Origin: Paguma larvata
Lineage: Eukaryota; Chordata; Mammalia; Carnivora; Viverridae
Assembly: GCA_030068075.1 (NCBI GenBank)
Contig: CM057833.1
Coordinates: 46,395,587 to 46,459,586, forward strand
Direction of reading: 5' to 3'
DNA: 64,000 nt
Positions 1 through 11,774 of this stretch are shown here, piece by piece. How positions within the stretch are numbered: position 1 is the first letter of the stretch; each line of letters opens with the position of its first letter. The position numbers were made by a program, and so were the translations under genes. The notes under the pieces were generated by a model. It was not told the origin of the DNA, did no database searches, and saw only the letters and a program-made list of their open reading frames with translations.

Positions 1-590
1 TCTGTCTTCTGTTTGCCTTTTTTGGCCATCTTGAGGCATCATTAGGGGCAAGCCATAAAATACAAATATATGATTGTGATTCTGCACACTAGTTGGATGC
101 TCTGATATTTGCATTTAAAGCTAGCTTGACAATGGTAAAATTCACACTAATAATTTACAATTATGATTTTTATTTACTTTATTACATATCAAATAAAAAC
201 ACCATGACAAATTAAAAGAGAGCCCACAGAAGAAAGAAAAATCTTTACATGTACCTTCAATGACACTTTTTTTCTGCTTTTTGAAACAAGAGGCCCTGCA
301 TTTCCATTTTGCTCTGGGCTCTGTCAGTCCAGCCTACAGGAGACAGGTAATAAATAAAATTCTGGCTAAAGTCTGGCTCAAGGTAAGCCCCCTGGGCTCA
401 TGGACCCACCCAGTAGTAATTTTCTCAGTGCTTGAGTATATAATTGGAATTTATATATTTGGCAATAAGAAATCCGCATTAGATCCTTAGATTGTGAGGT
501 AAGGATCATGATGGCAGGGAGGCAAAGAAAAAACTCTGAAACTGCCCTCCATCCCAGCCAAGACAGTAAATCAAAAATAATCATATCCTT
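1..590. other. Unassigned AT-rich sequence
   Basis: No gene, RNA or repeat family could be recognised. Frames on both strands are short and show no domain, splice or codon-bias signal. Confidence 0.5.
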
Positions 591-599
591 GGGGGAGTG

Positions 600-1200
600 G
601 GAGATTAGTCTCCCCATTAAACACTTAAACATTGCAGGAGCGGTGGTCTCATATAATTCACCAGCATAGACCCTGCAGAAAGCTGATAGATCCCAGAGAT
701 TGAACACTATGGCACACTTAACGAAGTAGTAGCCCTGGGTCCCATGGCTATGTCAGATATAGTATCCCTGCTAGAAGTGATTAATAAGACTTCAGGGATA
801 TGGTATACCCCCACTCATTTGGTGAAGGTATTCTTTTTCATTTCAGCTTAAAAAGAGGATTAGAAATGGTTTGTGTTCACATGGGATGGATAATATTCAT
901 TTTCTCAGGACTATGTCACCTTTGTGGCCTCTGTTGCAATACAACCTGAGATAATTGGAGACCAGGAAACTAGTCCATTACATCAATCACATCATGTTGA
1001 CTGAATAAAATGGACAAACAGTGGTTAGTATGCTGGAAGTCTTGTTTAAACATGCACTCCAGAGGACGGAAGATCCACCATACAAAAGTTCAGGACCTCG
1101 TCACTTCAGTGACGTTTTTAGGCATCCAGTGGTCCAGGACATGCTGGGATAGTCTTTCCAAAGTAAAAGACAAATTGCTGCATTTGCATACTTAGTAGTG
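600..1200 (+). mobile_element. Broken endogenous retrovirus (ERVL-type) pol remnant
   Basis: The plus strand resembles the reverse-transcriptase part of an ERVL-class endogenous retrovirus. The clearest piece is a 61-codon open stretch (1010-1195) in which residues 36-41 read FLGIQW, like the motif after the RT palm. It is followed by a lysine-rich DSLSKVKDK segment. Upstream (about 780-1000) similarity continues only in pieces across stops and frameshifts, so no functional product is possible. No flanking LTR pair or intact gag or env is visible. Assignment to ERVL rather than another class III element is by recognition and could be wrong. Confidence 0.5.
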
Positions 1201-2560
1201 GTGATGATCTCCAGTTGACCCTCTCCCTTGTCATCTTTCCCTCAAGATCTCATGTCTAGGCTAAAGCACCAGATTGGGCCAACATAGCTCAGTTGATCGT
1301 TGTCTAGTGCACAGTTTCCCAACCAGTAAGATACTATCTTGGGGACAGTAGACAGGGCCTGGGAGCTTCATTCATAAACAGTGTTATCTGGGCTCTAACC
1401 TTCATGCTATTTAACCAAAGGTGCTATACATGCATGCACCATGGTGTCGAAAAAATGTGGGGATGCCCCATTCCAGCTGCATAGGGTGATAAAAGGAAAC
1501 ATCTTTCTTCTTTGGGACAAAGCCATGCTCCTATTCCAACTTGAGAAGAATTTTCTGACGATTAGTAACTCAAAAAATGTCCACTCCATTAAGGCAGTTA
1601 TTAATTCAATAGCTTTCACTATTTAAGCACCTGCTATGTGCTCAATATTCTGCCTTTAAATAAAACAGATCCTTCAGGTTAATATGTACTGAGAGTGGTT
1701 AAACATATTTCCCGTATAGTTTGGACTGCAGAGGGGGTGACATTTCTTGTTTGTGCCATTTATGGTAATTTCATTTTGTGCCTCCCATTTTTTTAACCAG
1801 ATTTGGACTGATGCCCAAGTTGTATAATCTTCTGCTGCAGATATGTGATGTCTGAAGGGACAGGATCCCTGTATTGTAATTCTCCCACTAGAGCATGCCA
1901 TAGGATTCGTAGTGAAGTTTTTCCTACCCTGTTTCCTCCAACATCCTATCATCTGCCAGACATGTGGCCTATGGGCAGTGCTAATCACACCACAGCCTGG
2001 ATCTCCTGAGAAGATCTGTCTGCTTTGGGCCCCGTTTAAAACTCACAGCTTTCTATGTCACCTAATATATGAGCTGGAGCAGTATTACCATGTGCGGAAT
2101 GTTTTGCCTCAAGAACCCAAAGAAGCCTACCTGGTGCAATGCTTTGGACAACCTTTGGGCAGAGAATGAGTTTCTAGCAGGGGATGTCGGCATGGCAGTG
2201 AATGTCTGCTGATGATCTGATGACCAGGTCAGCAGCAACATCCTAACCAGACTGGTCTTGTACTAGCATTGGGCTTTCTCTTATTTCCAAGCCTCATCCT
2301 TTTGCCTTCCCATCAATTCCATGAATTAGGCACAGGGTTATTAGCATGAACAGTCCCTTTGCATGGATTTTCTAAAGGCATATCTCTCTTGGTAGATCAT
2401 TAGAAAGAAGAAAGCCTTTCTCTTGCTGAACACAGCCTCCATTTTCCCTCTTCCTGTTGCTTTGAGCAGGACACAACCTGTGCAATTCTACTTGGTGGTA
2501 TTAACTATGCAATCATCCCAATTCATTTCTTTTCTATAGAATTCAACAAGATTTGATTTA
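1201..2560. other. Unassigned, possibly more ERV-derived sequence
   Basis: No firm homology. Two moderate plus-strand frames (1441-1626 and 1912-2169) may continue the degraded retroviral interior next door, but I see no protease, RNase H or integrase signature. From 2170 to 2560 nothing is recognisable. Confidence 0.3.
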
Positions 2561-2599
2561 AGTTTATGGCAGACATTGCTATGAACTCACCAAACTTTA

Positions 2600-2930
2600 C
2601 TTCTTTTTCCTCCTGGACACACAGCTGACTAAATTTCCCAGCATTCCTTGCAGTTCTAAGGTTCCACATGACTGATTTCTAGCCAATAGAGTATGGAAAG
2701 AAGTGAGGTGCTCCCAGGCCAGGGCTAGCCATAAAAACCATCATCAGCCCTTCTGTCTCCTTCCCCCCTGATCACTGATGTCACTTAGAAGAGGGCAGAT
2801 CCATAAGACAGGAGAAGGCTGAGCTCCTAGTTCTTGAACGAGAGTCCCTCCCTACTTCCCAAGTCAAGAAATGAGCTTTTGTAATGTTAAAGCAATAATA
2901 GTCTGTGCTTGCCTGTTAAAGAAGTTAATT
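2600..2930 (+). mobile_element. Ancient LTR-like fragment (MaLR/ERVL class)
   Basis: The order of motifs matches old solo LTRs: a TTTCCCAGCATTCCTTGCAG block, then CATGACTGATTTCTAGCCAATAG, then CCATAAAAACC, and a terminal AAATGAGCTTTTGTAATGTTAA block. Ends are eroded and no target-site duplication is clear. The family name is not resolved. Confidence 0.45.
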
Positions 2931-3364
2931 TGCCGTGACAAATACACTATTTGCAAATAAGAATCCTAATTAGTCTTGGTCTCCCTAGGTAACTAAACTT
3001 TATCCGGGTTTTATCATTTCACCTCATCAATTTCTTAGTAAAAAAGAGATCTAGAGTTTGAAATGTATTTTCTGTTCTTCTAATACCTCTATAGCCCATG
3101 TATGCCTAACTAAAAACAGAAGATTTTCTAGAAACTGTAGTTCAGTTCATAGTGTCCCAGTTCCCTCTCCACCAATACACTTTCCTCAAAAAGAAGGAAA
3201 CCAAGGTTTAGAAAAAGTTAAATAGTAGGAACTAAATGAACATTCAATTGACTGCAATGTATAAGTGTTGATTCTTAGTCCAGTTTTCCATACTCATTGA
3301 TTCAGAAAATAAAGTTGAAAAAATGCTTCCTTTTGTTCTTCTATAGTTTCTCAATCAAAGGAAC
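2931..3364. other. Unassigned sequence
   Basis: AT-rich single-copy sequence with no recognisable repeat, gene or regulatory cluster. Confidence 0.5.
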
Positions 3365-3510
3365 TTTAATAGTCATCTATTGCTATGTAGCAAGTTACCT
3401 CAAAACTTAGTGGCTCCAAACTACACATTTATAATTACAATTCTATGATCAGAAGTCTGGGCATAGGTTAGCTAGGTGCCTCTGGCTAAACAGTTCTCAT
3501 GTTCCAAAGG
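3365..3510 (-). mobile_element. MLT1-type MaLR LTR fragment
   Basis: The plus strand reads ATCTATTGCTATGTAGCAAG then CAAAACTTAGTGGCT. This is the inverted 3' terminus of an MLT1-class LTR. Similarity fades after about 145 bp, so this is a partial copy. Confidence 0.6.
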
Positions 3511-4084
3511 AAGAGGTTGGGATATTAAAATGTAGAAGGTTGGAGGCCCCAGGACTGAAACCCAGGTGGCGATGCTCAGCTAGTGCTAAGATCTCTGAGC
3601 TCAGAGGAGAAGTTCTGTAGTGTTGCAACCCAGGCCTCTTAGTGGAGACTGCCAGCATCCAGTGCTGATATCTCTGAGGGGATGCAATGAAGCTGGTTTT
3701 CCAAGTACTGGAAACTGCCAGCTGGATCCAACTGGAAGAAACTGTTGCTTCCAGGATGAAGAAACAAGCTTGGGGTGACATGGACAGGAATAGGAGGCAA
3801 ACAGGATGGAGGAAATCTCTTCCTCTGCCAGTCTTATAGTCTCTCTCAAACACCCTCTATCTGCAGAACCTTAAAGGAAGCTGCCAGTAAAGAAGCCATT
3901 TGGTTTGTAGAGTCCAACCCCAATGTCTCAAAACAGAATACTGAAGTGGTGGTGGTGGGGGAGGTAGGGGAAGAAGGGGTTATATGCAAGAGACATTATC
4001 TTCATAACTTGTACATGGAGCCATCCTCAACACTGGTGGCCATCACTTGGTATCTTTAATTTCCCTAAATATTCCATTATAATA
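3511..4084. other. Unassigned sequence with two overlapping minus frames
   Basis: Two overlapping minus-strand frames of 118 and 82 codons occur here with no recognisable domain. A GT-rich stretch lies at 3945-3972. A phrase of about 33 bp ending in ATCTCTGAG occurs twice in diverged form (near 3573 and 3650). Confidence 0.4.
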
Positions 4085-4300
4085 AGTTCTGACATTTGCA
4101 CATCTCACTACAGTTTTTTCAAGCCTGTTACCTCATTTAATCCTAAGAAAATGATGTAAATTACTCTTTCTCTGTGGAAGATAATGGCACCCAGAAAAGT
4201 TAAAGACTTGCCAAATGACATACGTATATAAATGGTAGACCTTGGTCTCTCTGAATTCAAGTCCAGTGTCTTTTACTATACTACACTGTCTTCTCAAAAT
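4085..4300 (-). mobile_element. MIR SINE
   Basis: The plus strand shows the inverted MIR order: CCTGTTACCTCATTTAATCC, then a degraded 'gaggaaactgag' block, TTAAAGACTTGCC, and a final TTCAAGTCCAGTGTC. This is a diverged mammalian-wide tRNA-derived SINE. Confidence 0.7.
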
Positions 4301-4419
4301 CTGTATACATAGTAAGTGAATCAATGACCCTATCTTTATTATTAAATCCTTAATTAATCAGATATTAAATCATGCAAGTGTATTTAGTAATTATCACTTT
4401 AATTCTCCTTGAGTGAGTT

Positions 4420-4880
4420 AAATTTCTTCCATTCGTTTAACAAATATTTAATGAGCACACTTTATGCTGTGGAAGGAGATAAAACCTTAAGTAGGGATAG
4501 GGTTATTGTCCTCAAGGATCTCTGGTCTAATGTGAGAAACAAAAAATTTCATTTTGGCATGTAAGAAGTATTCTTATAGAAGTCGTATAGGATGCCAACA
4601 GAGAGAAGAGTCACCCTACTCCCCTTGGGGAGTGGAAGAAGGGAAGAGAAGTCAGGGAAGACCGCGGGGAGTAGATGAGAGGAAGGATGTATAGCCTATG
4701 AAAGGTCCAGAGGCAAGAAAGAACAGGGTTCATTTGGGGGAAATGGTTTTATGTGCATCAAAACCCTTCCTGAAGAATGTGGAGAAGGGAAGTGACTTAG
4801 AAGAAAGAGGGAGAGGTATCAAGCCAGGAACAGCCATCTTGAATAGGTTGAATGCAGTCCTGAGGGCACTTGGGGAATCT
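4420..4880 (-). mobile_element. L2 LINE 3' portion
   Basis: Begins at the inverted L2 3' end (TTTAACAAATATTTAATGAGCAC, a form of ACAAATATTTATTGAGCAC). It runs through 'ctcaaggatctctggtctaatg', an 'aggaagac' block and a 'gaatgtggagaaggg' block in the usual L2 order. It is old and heavily diverged. Confidence 0.65.
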
Positions 4881-5708
4881 TGTCTATTGAATCTGCTCTT
4901 GAAACAGCAGCAAAGCCAGAGTTTGCATCTGGCCTTCTCATCTGTGTGCCTGAGGTGACAGAAGATAAAAACTTCCCCTCTCCTGGGTCCCCCGGATTAA
5001 GAGGCATCTGCTGTAAGTACTCAGGAACAATTGGTCTTGAGTATATTGCTGAAGAAATTCTCACCTTTCTTGGTTCCAGTAGATCACTCTTTGATGTCAT
5101 GGGGCATTTTCCAGGGAAAATATATGCCAAACTTTCCCCCTAATATCTGAGCAGTGCCCCCACAGAGAAATTAAGGAATAGAAAGCCCCTATTTGGAAAG
5201 CCCCAGGTGATCAAATTTCTGGCCCTCTGTGTTTTCATTCTCCCTCCCATAGCTCTGTGAAGATACCTTTCCAAAGTCACCATAAACTCTAAATCCCCAT
5301 CTGAGAATATGACAGAAAGAACTCCACTCCTCCACTTTATAAACTAAAACTCACTACTTTGCTACCCATTGCACTGAGGTGTTGTAATGACTTTGCGCTG
5401 GAAAAGAAACTTTAACTCCTTTCAGAAAAGGTCCTTGAAGCTTGGTGAGCGGAAACAGTTGTGCACCACTTTGGGTGGGTGATCATGTTTGCGCTCTTGG
5501 GGGTGGGATTATCAGGCACTTCCACATTTTTATATTTTTGTATGTTTTAATTTTTTAGCCACCTGTCTTATGTGTATCATGTAACAAACATGTATAAATA
5601 TATATTTAAATCCATCAGAGACATTATTTCTGTCACTAAAAAGAGTGTGAGGTACACAGGGTGCAGGAACTGGAGAGAATTTTTGAAACTCAAACTGCCC
5701 TCTCTGGC
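4881..5708. other. Unassigned sequence
   Basis: No confident element. Overlapping frames on opposite strands around 4820-5143 lack any domain and start inside the adjoining L2. Confidence 0.5.
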
Positions 5709-5833
5709 TCAGCATTATCAGCTTGTTAGAAATGCAGAATCTCACACCAACCCTGACCTGCTGAATTGAAATCTACATTTTAAAAGATCCCCAGGTGATT
5801 TGTATGCATACTAGCATTTGAAAAGCCCTGATC
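5709..5833 (+). mobile_element. MER5-type hAT (Charlie) MITE
   Basis: Contains the MER5 motif series GTTAGAAATGCAGAATCTCA, CCTGCTGAATTGAAATCT and AAAAGATCCCCAGGTGATTT. This is a non-autonomous hAT relic, slightly short at its left end. Confidence 0.75.
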
Positions 5834-5985
5834 TAATCCAGCCAACTTCTGGATTTTTACTGCTAAGGAAGCAGAAGGCATAGGGAGAACCATTTGTCAA
5901 AAGTTCACACAGCTTGTCAGCACCAGAACTAGGGCTTTGACTCCTGTCTTCAGACTCCCAGACCAGGACCCTTTTCCTGTCTTCA
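5834..5985 (-). mobile_element. MIR-like fragment
   Basis: Carries inverted-MIR phrases (GTTCACACAGCTTGTCAGCA, then ACTCCTGTCTTCAGACTCCC) with considerable divergence. Confidence 0.45.
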
Positions 5986-7018
5986 GGTTGCCTGTCCAGC
6001 TTGTGGTGTTCCTAGAACCTCTGCTTATTTTTTTTATACAGTATATGTGAATGCATTCTAGGTCTCAGGGCAACATGGAAGGTGAAAATCAGTCTCTCTA
6101 TCCAGCTCAATACTGCTAAGTAAAATAAAGCACTGCAGTCTGGAAATTGGGCCCACTAGTCTTGGATGGGGCCCCACGTCACATTCTTACAATGTTGGAG
6201 AAGAAGCCCAAGGTGGATTGAGGAACAAACGCAGGTGGGAAAACCAGTAGGGGTGGTGATATCAGGGTATCTCTGGAAATTCAGGGGCAGGGGCAATGTT
6301 CAGGAATCCCTTTAGTTATCGGTTCCCATTAGTACGGGGATGAAATGAGTCAAATGCTGGCTGTGGTGTTAAGAAGAAGGGAATCACCTGTGATTGAGTA
6401 CAGAGCGCTCATAAAGTGTTAACCAGCCCAGCTGTTTAGAGTTTGAATCTAGCTCTCTATATATACTTTTTTCAGACAGGATCATTCCACCCTGTTGGCA
6501 TGTCTGGGGAAGGAAAGGCTGGGTCTGCCTTGTTGGTTGCAACTATTGATCTGAAGACATCCTCGGACTGAGGTATATCTGACTCAAGAAAAGTCTGAGT
6601 CCAGCTCTAACCACCAGAGGGGCCAGATGTCTGGAGCCAAGGAGTCCTCGCCTGAGACTTTGAGGGATATCTAGGGAAGTGAAAACTATAGGCTGAGCCA
6701 AAGATACACAAGAAATGCAAGTTCTACGCGTCAGAAGTACTGTCTGGAAGTTAACTATGATGTGGGGAAAGAACACCAGGGAGAAGCCAGCAGGCAAGAG
6801 GAATGATGTGGTTGGTACCTAAAAGCTAAACTTTGGAGAAAGAATCCATTTTGATTCCACCAGTTTCTAGTTGTGGGCTCTTAGGCAAGCAAATGCCTTT
6901 TTCTTTCAAAGGCATCATATATCAAGTTAATGGATATTATTTCAAGTTAATATCATATCTTTTTTTTTAAATAAAGGACTAATTTTGATAAGGAGTTGAA
7001 TATAAAATTACCCTCTTC
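5986..7018. other. Unassigned sequence
   Basis: About 1 kb with no recognisable gene or repeat. A minus-strand 84-codon frame (6543-6797) has no domain. A poly(T) tract sits at 6960-6968. Confidence 0.5.
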
Positions 7019-7364
7019 TGTGGTCTGAATATATCTCCTGAAAATGTATATTTTGAAATTCTAATACCCAATGTGATGGTTCTAGGAAGTAGGGCATCTG
7101 GGAGGGGCTTAGGTCATGAGGGCAGAACCCTTGTGAATGGGATTAGTGCTGTCATAAGATGCTCCACAGAGTCCCCCATCCCCTTTTGTCATGTGAAGAC
7201 ACAAAGAGAAGTTTATCACCCAGAAGAGGGAAGAGGGCCCTCACCCACGTGTTAGTGCTCTCATCTCAGACTTCCAGCATCCAGAACTGTGAGGATAAAT
7301 TTCTATTGTTATAAGCTACATAGTCTGTGGTATTTTGTTATAGAAGCCTGAGCCAACCAAGACA
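7019..7364 (+). mobile_element. Complete solo MaLR LTR (MST/MLT1-type)
   Basis: A full-length LTR of about 346 bp. It starts TGTGGTCTGAATAT, contains GGTCATGAGGGCAGAACCCT, ATGGGATTAGTGCTGTCAT and CATGTGAAGACACA, and ends TATTTTGTTATAGAAGCC...AAGACA. The terminal TG...CA is typical of LTRs. No internal region or partner LTR is present, so it is a recombinational solo copy. A 5-bp target duplication is not obvious. Confidence 0.85.
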
Positions 7365-7529
7365 TTTCCTCTTTTCTGTGGGATAGATTTTTTTGAGGGG
7401 TGAGTAGGGGTGGGAAGGGTAAACAGTGCCTTATATTCAGGCTGTAGGAGATCTTACTCAAGGTTTTAGGTAATGGGTGGCAGTGGGGGATTCAACCTGG
7501 TCTCAGCCCACGTTCTCTGTCACAAAACC

Positions 7530-7812
7530 ATGATATACATTTCCTTCAGGACTAACTTCATCACCTGCCTAAGTCCCCCCTGAGTAGTGCTCCCAGTTCC
7601 ACCATTTGCATGGGAAACCTGTCTAAGCAGCCCTGCTGTGCCTTCTCTGAGGACTCCAGGCTTCCCTCCTGGAACTTAGTAAACTGTGTTGTAAATTGTA
7701 CCGGAGAATTCTTTGAGGGTAAGGACTGTGTCACACTCAGCTGTGATCACAGTACTGAATGCCGTATCTGACATGTAATAAATGTTCAGTAGAAAATATC
7801 TGTTGAATGACT
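7530..7812 (+). mobile_element. L2 LINE 3' end
   Basis: Ends with the L2 3' signature: TTTGAGGGTAAGGACTGTGTC, then GTAATAAATGTTCAGTAG and TGTTGAATGA. The upstream CT-rich part is compatible with the L2 3' region. Confidence 0.7.
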
Positions 7813-8409
7813 ATGTACTCTCAGGATGGGATAATCTACTTTGCCAGATATAGATTAGCATTCAAAATCCATCTCCTCTTTCTGATGTATATCCCTACGA
7901 TGTGAGGGCTAGGAGAATAAAAGTTACAAGCCCTCGACTCCTGTGTAGCTAAGCTATGGGTGGGATTTAGGTTTGGTCAATCAGATACAGGTGTGTGAAT
8001 TCTGGAACGCAGCAGCAGGGCACAAGCCTCTGCTGCTGCTGTGGCTAGCTTAGTTGTGAGGATGTTTGGTTTTTCTGCAGCCCCATTGGTGGATGGCCCC
8101 ATACTGGTTACTTGCTTTGTGAAGATAAAGAGGCATGGTGCCTGGCATTCTTTCTGTTGACACAGACTACAGCAGGTATCATATGTCCCTTCTTGATCTT
8201 AGCAATACTGGGGTAGGTTTGGAACTAAAGCTTCCACTTCAGAGAAGGTCTGAGAAGAATTAGACTATCTCTGGATTATCCAGGACTTTGGGGTCATTTC
8301 TAAAAATTCAACGTACATTGTTTCTTCTATCCTCTCAATGACCCCACAAGCCATTTAATACTAGATGTTTCTAGTTAGGACATTGTTTCAGCTGCTTCAC
8401 CAGGACAAC
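7813..8409. other. Unassigned sequence
   Basis: No confident element. A stretch near 7960-8050 (GGTCAATCAGATACAGG, then a CTG-rich run) may be an eroded LTR, but I cannot place it. Confidence 0.4.
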
Positions 8410-8790
8410 TATAGTCACTTCAGGTGAAAATTTTCTTTCTCTCTGATGTAAAATTATGAGCTGGTTGACAGTCCAGGAGAGAATGATGACTCTGTTCCTC
8501 CTGGTCATTCAAGGACTCAGTCTTCTTTCTTGGTGCCCAGTCATTCCCTAGAGTGCTGCCCTCATCCCGTGGTTGAAGTTGGTCACCACCTCCATACCCC
8601 ACAATCTAGTTTGAGGAAAATGGGGGAGGAAATGGAAGGGAAAAAGCTTCCTTTTAAGGAAATGACTTAAAACTTCATGCGTCACTTCAAGATACATCTC
8701 ATTGGCTATAACTTAACCACAGGACCACACCTCACTGCAAGGGGAATAGAAAATATAATTGCTATGTAGGCAGCCAAATAAATGCTGAGC
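8410..8790. mobile_element. Unclassified ancient interspersed repeat
   Basis: The right part reads CATCTCATTGGCTATAACTT, then ACCACACCTCACTGCAAGG and GTAGGCAGCC. I recognise this as a mammalian repeat phrase but cannot name it. Related phrases occur near 37320 and 62400. The left boundary is arbitrary, and a minus 60-codon frame here is not a gene. Confidence 0.35.
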
Positions 8791-9439
8791 TGAAACTTGG
8801 AAGGGGATTTAGTTCTAGTATCAAAAGGAAGGATAGAATGATAGTAGTGGATAATAGGATTTACCATACTCAACCAAGCAAACACACAAGTGAAAAAAAC
8901 CCAGCAAGTCTGTTCTCCTTAAACTAGCTAGAAAAATTACATTCTCTGCAACTGAAAACTGACTGTCACAGATACTCACACTGACATCAAGAGGAGGCTT
9001 CTACCTTGTGTTGGGAAAAAAAGCAACAGCTATGAGACCAGTTTATGTCCCAAGGTCCCATCAGCAAGACAAAAAATAGCAGAAGACTAAGATGTACTTT
9101 TGATAAATATCCAATGCAGCTGAAAAATCCAAATTAACACACAAGAATCACCTTTCAAAAAGACTGAGTGTTTTATTTGGGAGTGAGCTGAACGAAGAGA
9201 GGGGGTTAAATAGTGAGTAGTGTTGATAGAAAATAAAGATTTCATGTCATGGAATACTGCATAAAAAATTCTATTTTGGAAGAAATTGAAAGAAGAAGAT
9301 ATGGGTGGCACCTCATTAGAAGTAAAATTTAGCTGAGAGGCAAGTGCTAATATTCATTGCATGCTTAGATTTCTAAGCAGAGAGCTAGACAACTGTCTTT
9401 GTTTGGGTTCTTCCATTAGCATCAGTATTTACTATAACA
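8791..9439. other. Unassigned sequence
   Basis: No gene or clear repeat family. A 74-codon minus frame (9087-9311) lacks features. Confidence 0.5.
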
Positions 9440-9625
9440 TTTTATATGAATACCTCAATACACCCCAGCCCCCTATAAGAAAGGCATTATTATTATCGCT
9501 TAGAATTGAGGAAACTAAAATACAATGAAAATAAGTAAATTTCTTAAGGGCACATGTATAGTGTAAGTGATAGGACCAGTTTTCAAACCCAGGTAATCTA
9601 TAGCCCATGCTCTCCAGCACTTCTC
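9440..9625 (-). mobile_element. MIR SINE
   Basis: The inverted MIR core is visible: GGCATTATTATTATCGCTTAG, GAGGAAACTAAAA, and later AACCCAGGTAATCTATAGCC. The order and spacing fit MIR. Confidence 0.7.
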
Positions 9626-9754
9626 TGTATGGTTGGCATACCTAACTGTGGAAAGAGCTCCCCTGTTTTGTCTCTTGAGATGGCCACCACCAGCTCCACA
9701 TCAAAAATTTGAAACAAAAGATCTAAATGACCTAGAAATGACCTGTACATGACT

Positions 9755-9860
9755 AGTGGCTATGAATGAAGAGGCAATAAGATTTCATAAGGGCTTATGC
9801 TTTGCCCAGCATTGTCCTAGGCATACAAGATGTAGTCCTTGCCCTCAGGCAAGGAAACTT
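9755..9860 (-). mobile_element. L2-like fragment
   Basis: Contains GCCCAGCATTGTCCTAGGCAT and TAGTCCTTGCCCTCAGGCAAGG, the inverted L2 phrase found just after its 3' end. It is short. Confidence 0.45.
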
Positions 9861-9894
9861 AAATGTGTCCTAGGTGTAATATCAGGTACACAGC

Positions 9895-10930
9895 CATCAA
9901 TGTAGAGCTGACTTATAAATGGACACGAGACCTAAATAGACTCTTCTTAAAAGAAATTCAAATGACCAATTGGTATATGAAAAGGTGTTCAACATCACTC
10001 ATCATTAGGGAAATACAAATTAAAATCTCAATGAGACATCACCTTACAATTATTATGATGGCTATTATCAAGAAAACAAGAGATAAAAAGTATTGGAAAA
10101 GATAAGGAGAAAAGGGAACCCTCGTGCACTGTTGGTAGGAATTTAAACTGGGACAGTCATTATGTAAAATAGTATAGAGATTTCTCAAAAAATTAAAAAT
10201 AGGTTACAAGTTAAAATATCCAGCAATCCCTCTTCTGGGTATATACAACCAAAGGAATGGAAAATGAGATTACAAAGAAAATATCTGCACAACCATGTTC
10301 ATTGAAGCATTATTCATAATTGTCAAGATATGAAACAACCTAAATGCCCTTCAGTGGATGAATGGACAAAGAAAATGTGGTATACATGTGTATACAATGG
10401 AATATCATTTGACCTTTAAAAAAAAAGAAAATACTACTGTTTACAACAACATGAATAGAGCTGGAGGACGTTATGCTAACTGAAATATGCAAGACACAGA
10501 AAGAAAATGCTGAATGATCTTATATGCAGAGTCTAAAATGGTCAAATTTACAGAAAGAGACAGTAGGATGGTAGTTTTCAGGAACTAAAGGGAGGAAGAA
10601 ATGGAGTGATGTTGGTCAAAGAGTAAAAAGTTTTAGTTATCCAAGATGAATAAGTTCTGGAGATATAATATACACCATGGAAGTGATAGTTAACAATACT
10701 GAAGGGTATACTTAAAATTTGCAAAGAGCTTAAACCTTAAATTAAAACTTGTCTCTCTCTTTCTCTCTCTCTTACTGTCACACACACACACACACACGCA
10801 CACACACAGGGTAACTAGGTAGATGTGATAAATATGCTAATTACCTGGATCGTGGTGGTCATTTCACAATGTATACATATATAAAAACATCAAGTTGCAC
10901 ACCTTAAATATATACAATTTTTATAAGCCA
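9895..10930 (+). mobile_element. 5'-truncated L1 (L1M class), ORF2 end plus 3'UTR
   Basis: Starts in the last part of the ORF2 region (TTCAAATGACCAATTGGTAT, then AACATCACTCATCATTAGGG). It passes CTTCTGGGTATATACAACC and GAATGGACAAAGAAAATGTGG and ends in a 3'UTR with CACCTTAAATATATACAATT. Stops interrupt the reading frame; the longest open piece is 80 codons. A TC/CA microsatellite sits inside the 3'UTR. It is a dead, ancient copy. Confidence 0.9.
10751..10808. repeat. (TC)n/(CA)n compound microsatellite inside L1 3'UTR
   Basis: A TC-rich run (10751-10772) is followed by a CA run (10779-10808) with one GCA interruption. It replaces a short segment of the L1 3'UTR. Confidence 0.95.
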
Positions 10931-11171
10931 ATGATATCTGTGTGAAGTTGATTTTTAAAAGTTTAAGTTTCACAATCAGGAAAATAGCAGAGCTGCTTGC
11001 TTGTGGTGTGACCATGGGTACCCTTTACCTCTGTGAATCTCAGTGTCTGCATCTGTAACTGGGTATAGTAAACCTCTACTTCTGATTGCTACTGTGGGGG
11101 ACTGGCACATGGAAGCCATTATTATTACAATATCTTACATAGAGAGTGTTTGATTTTAGATAATTTACTTA

Positions 11172-11351
11172 GTGGCACCTGGGTGGCTCAGTCGGTGAAG
11201 CATCTGACTTTAGCTCAGGTCATGATCTCACAGTTCCTAAGTTCAAGCCCCACATAGGGCTCTCCACTTCAGATTCTCTCCCTTTCTCTCTGCCCCAGCC
11301 CTGTGCTTTCTCTCTCTCTCTTTCAAAAATAAATAAACATTTAAAAAAAAG
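11172..11351 (+). mobile_element. Carnivore tRNA-derived SINE (felid type)
   Basis: The head GGCACCTGGGTGGCTCAGTC leads to A-box-like and B-box-like tRNA-derived regions, a CT-rich segment and the tail AATAAATAAACATTTAAAAAA. It is about 50 bp shorter than neighbouring copies because part of the middle (the 'gctgacagctcagagcctgg' block) is missing. Confidence 0.95.
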
Positions 11352-11399
11352 AAAACTCTTAATTTGTTTAACAAATATTTGAAGACCATGCTCTGTAGA

Positions 11400-11620
11400 T
11401 GTTAGTTTCCTTCCTATTCTCTCTTCCTATTCTCTGCAAATGCCTCTGATTCATGACTTCTCTCTTGCCTGTTCCTTAGAGCCACCTTCCTGTGTACTTA
11501 CTTTTCCTCACTTCCATTTTCTTCCTCCAGAACCATAACCTACACAGGGTCAGGAAGAAAGCACTCAACCCAATGCCTGGGATTTTGTGTGCATTCAATA
11601 ATCATTTTTGACTATCTATA
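11400..11620 (+). mobile_element. Possible L2 3' end
   Basis: CT-rich text followed by CAATGCCTGGGATTTTGTGTG and ATTCAATAATCATTTTTGA resembles an eroded L2 3' end. Confidence 0.35.
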
Positions 11621-11774
11621 ATCCTCTGCTAACTGCTTACTGTTGACTTTGGCTCCTTACATCCTTCAAATATCTTTGCTTCCTTTGGAATACCCCATGA
11701 CTGGGTCAAAACATCAGGATACAAAGGCAGAACAGGAAAATGGAAGGAAGACGCTTTCTACCCCCGTCCACTGG

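Noticed and set aside
3593..3606. 14-bp perfect palindrome CTCTGAGCTCAGAG
   Set aside because: Palindromes of this length are expected by chance in 64 kb and no context supports function.
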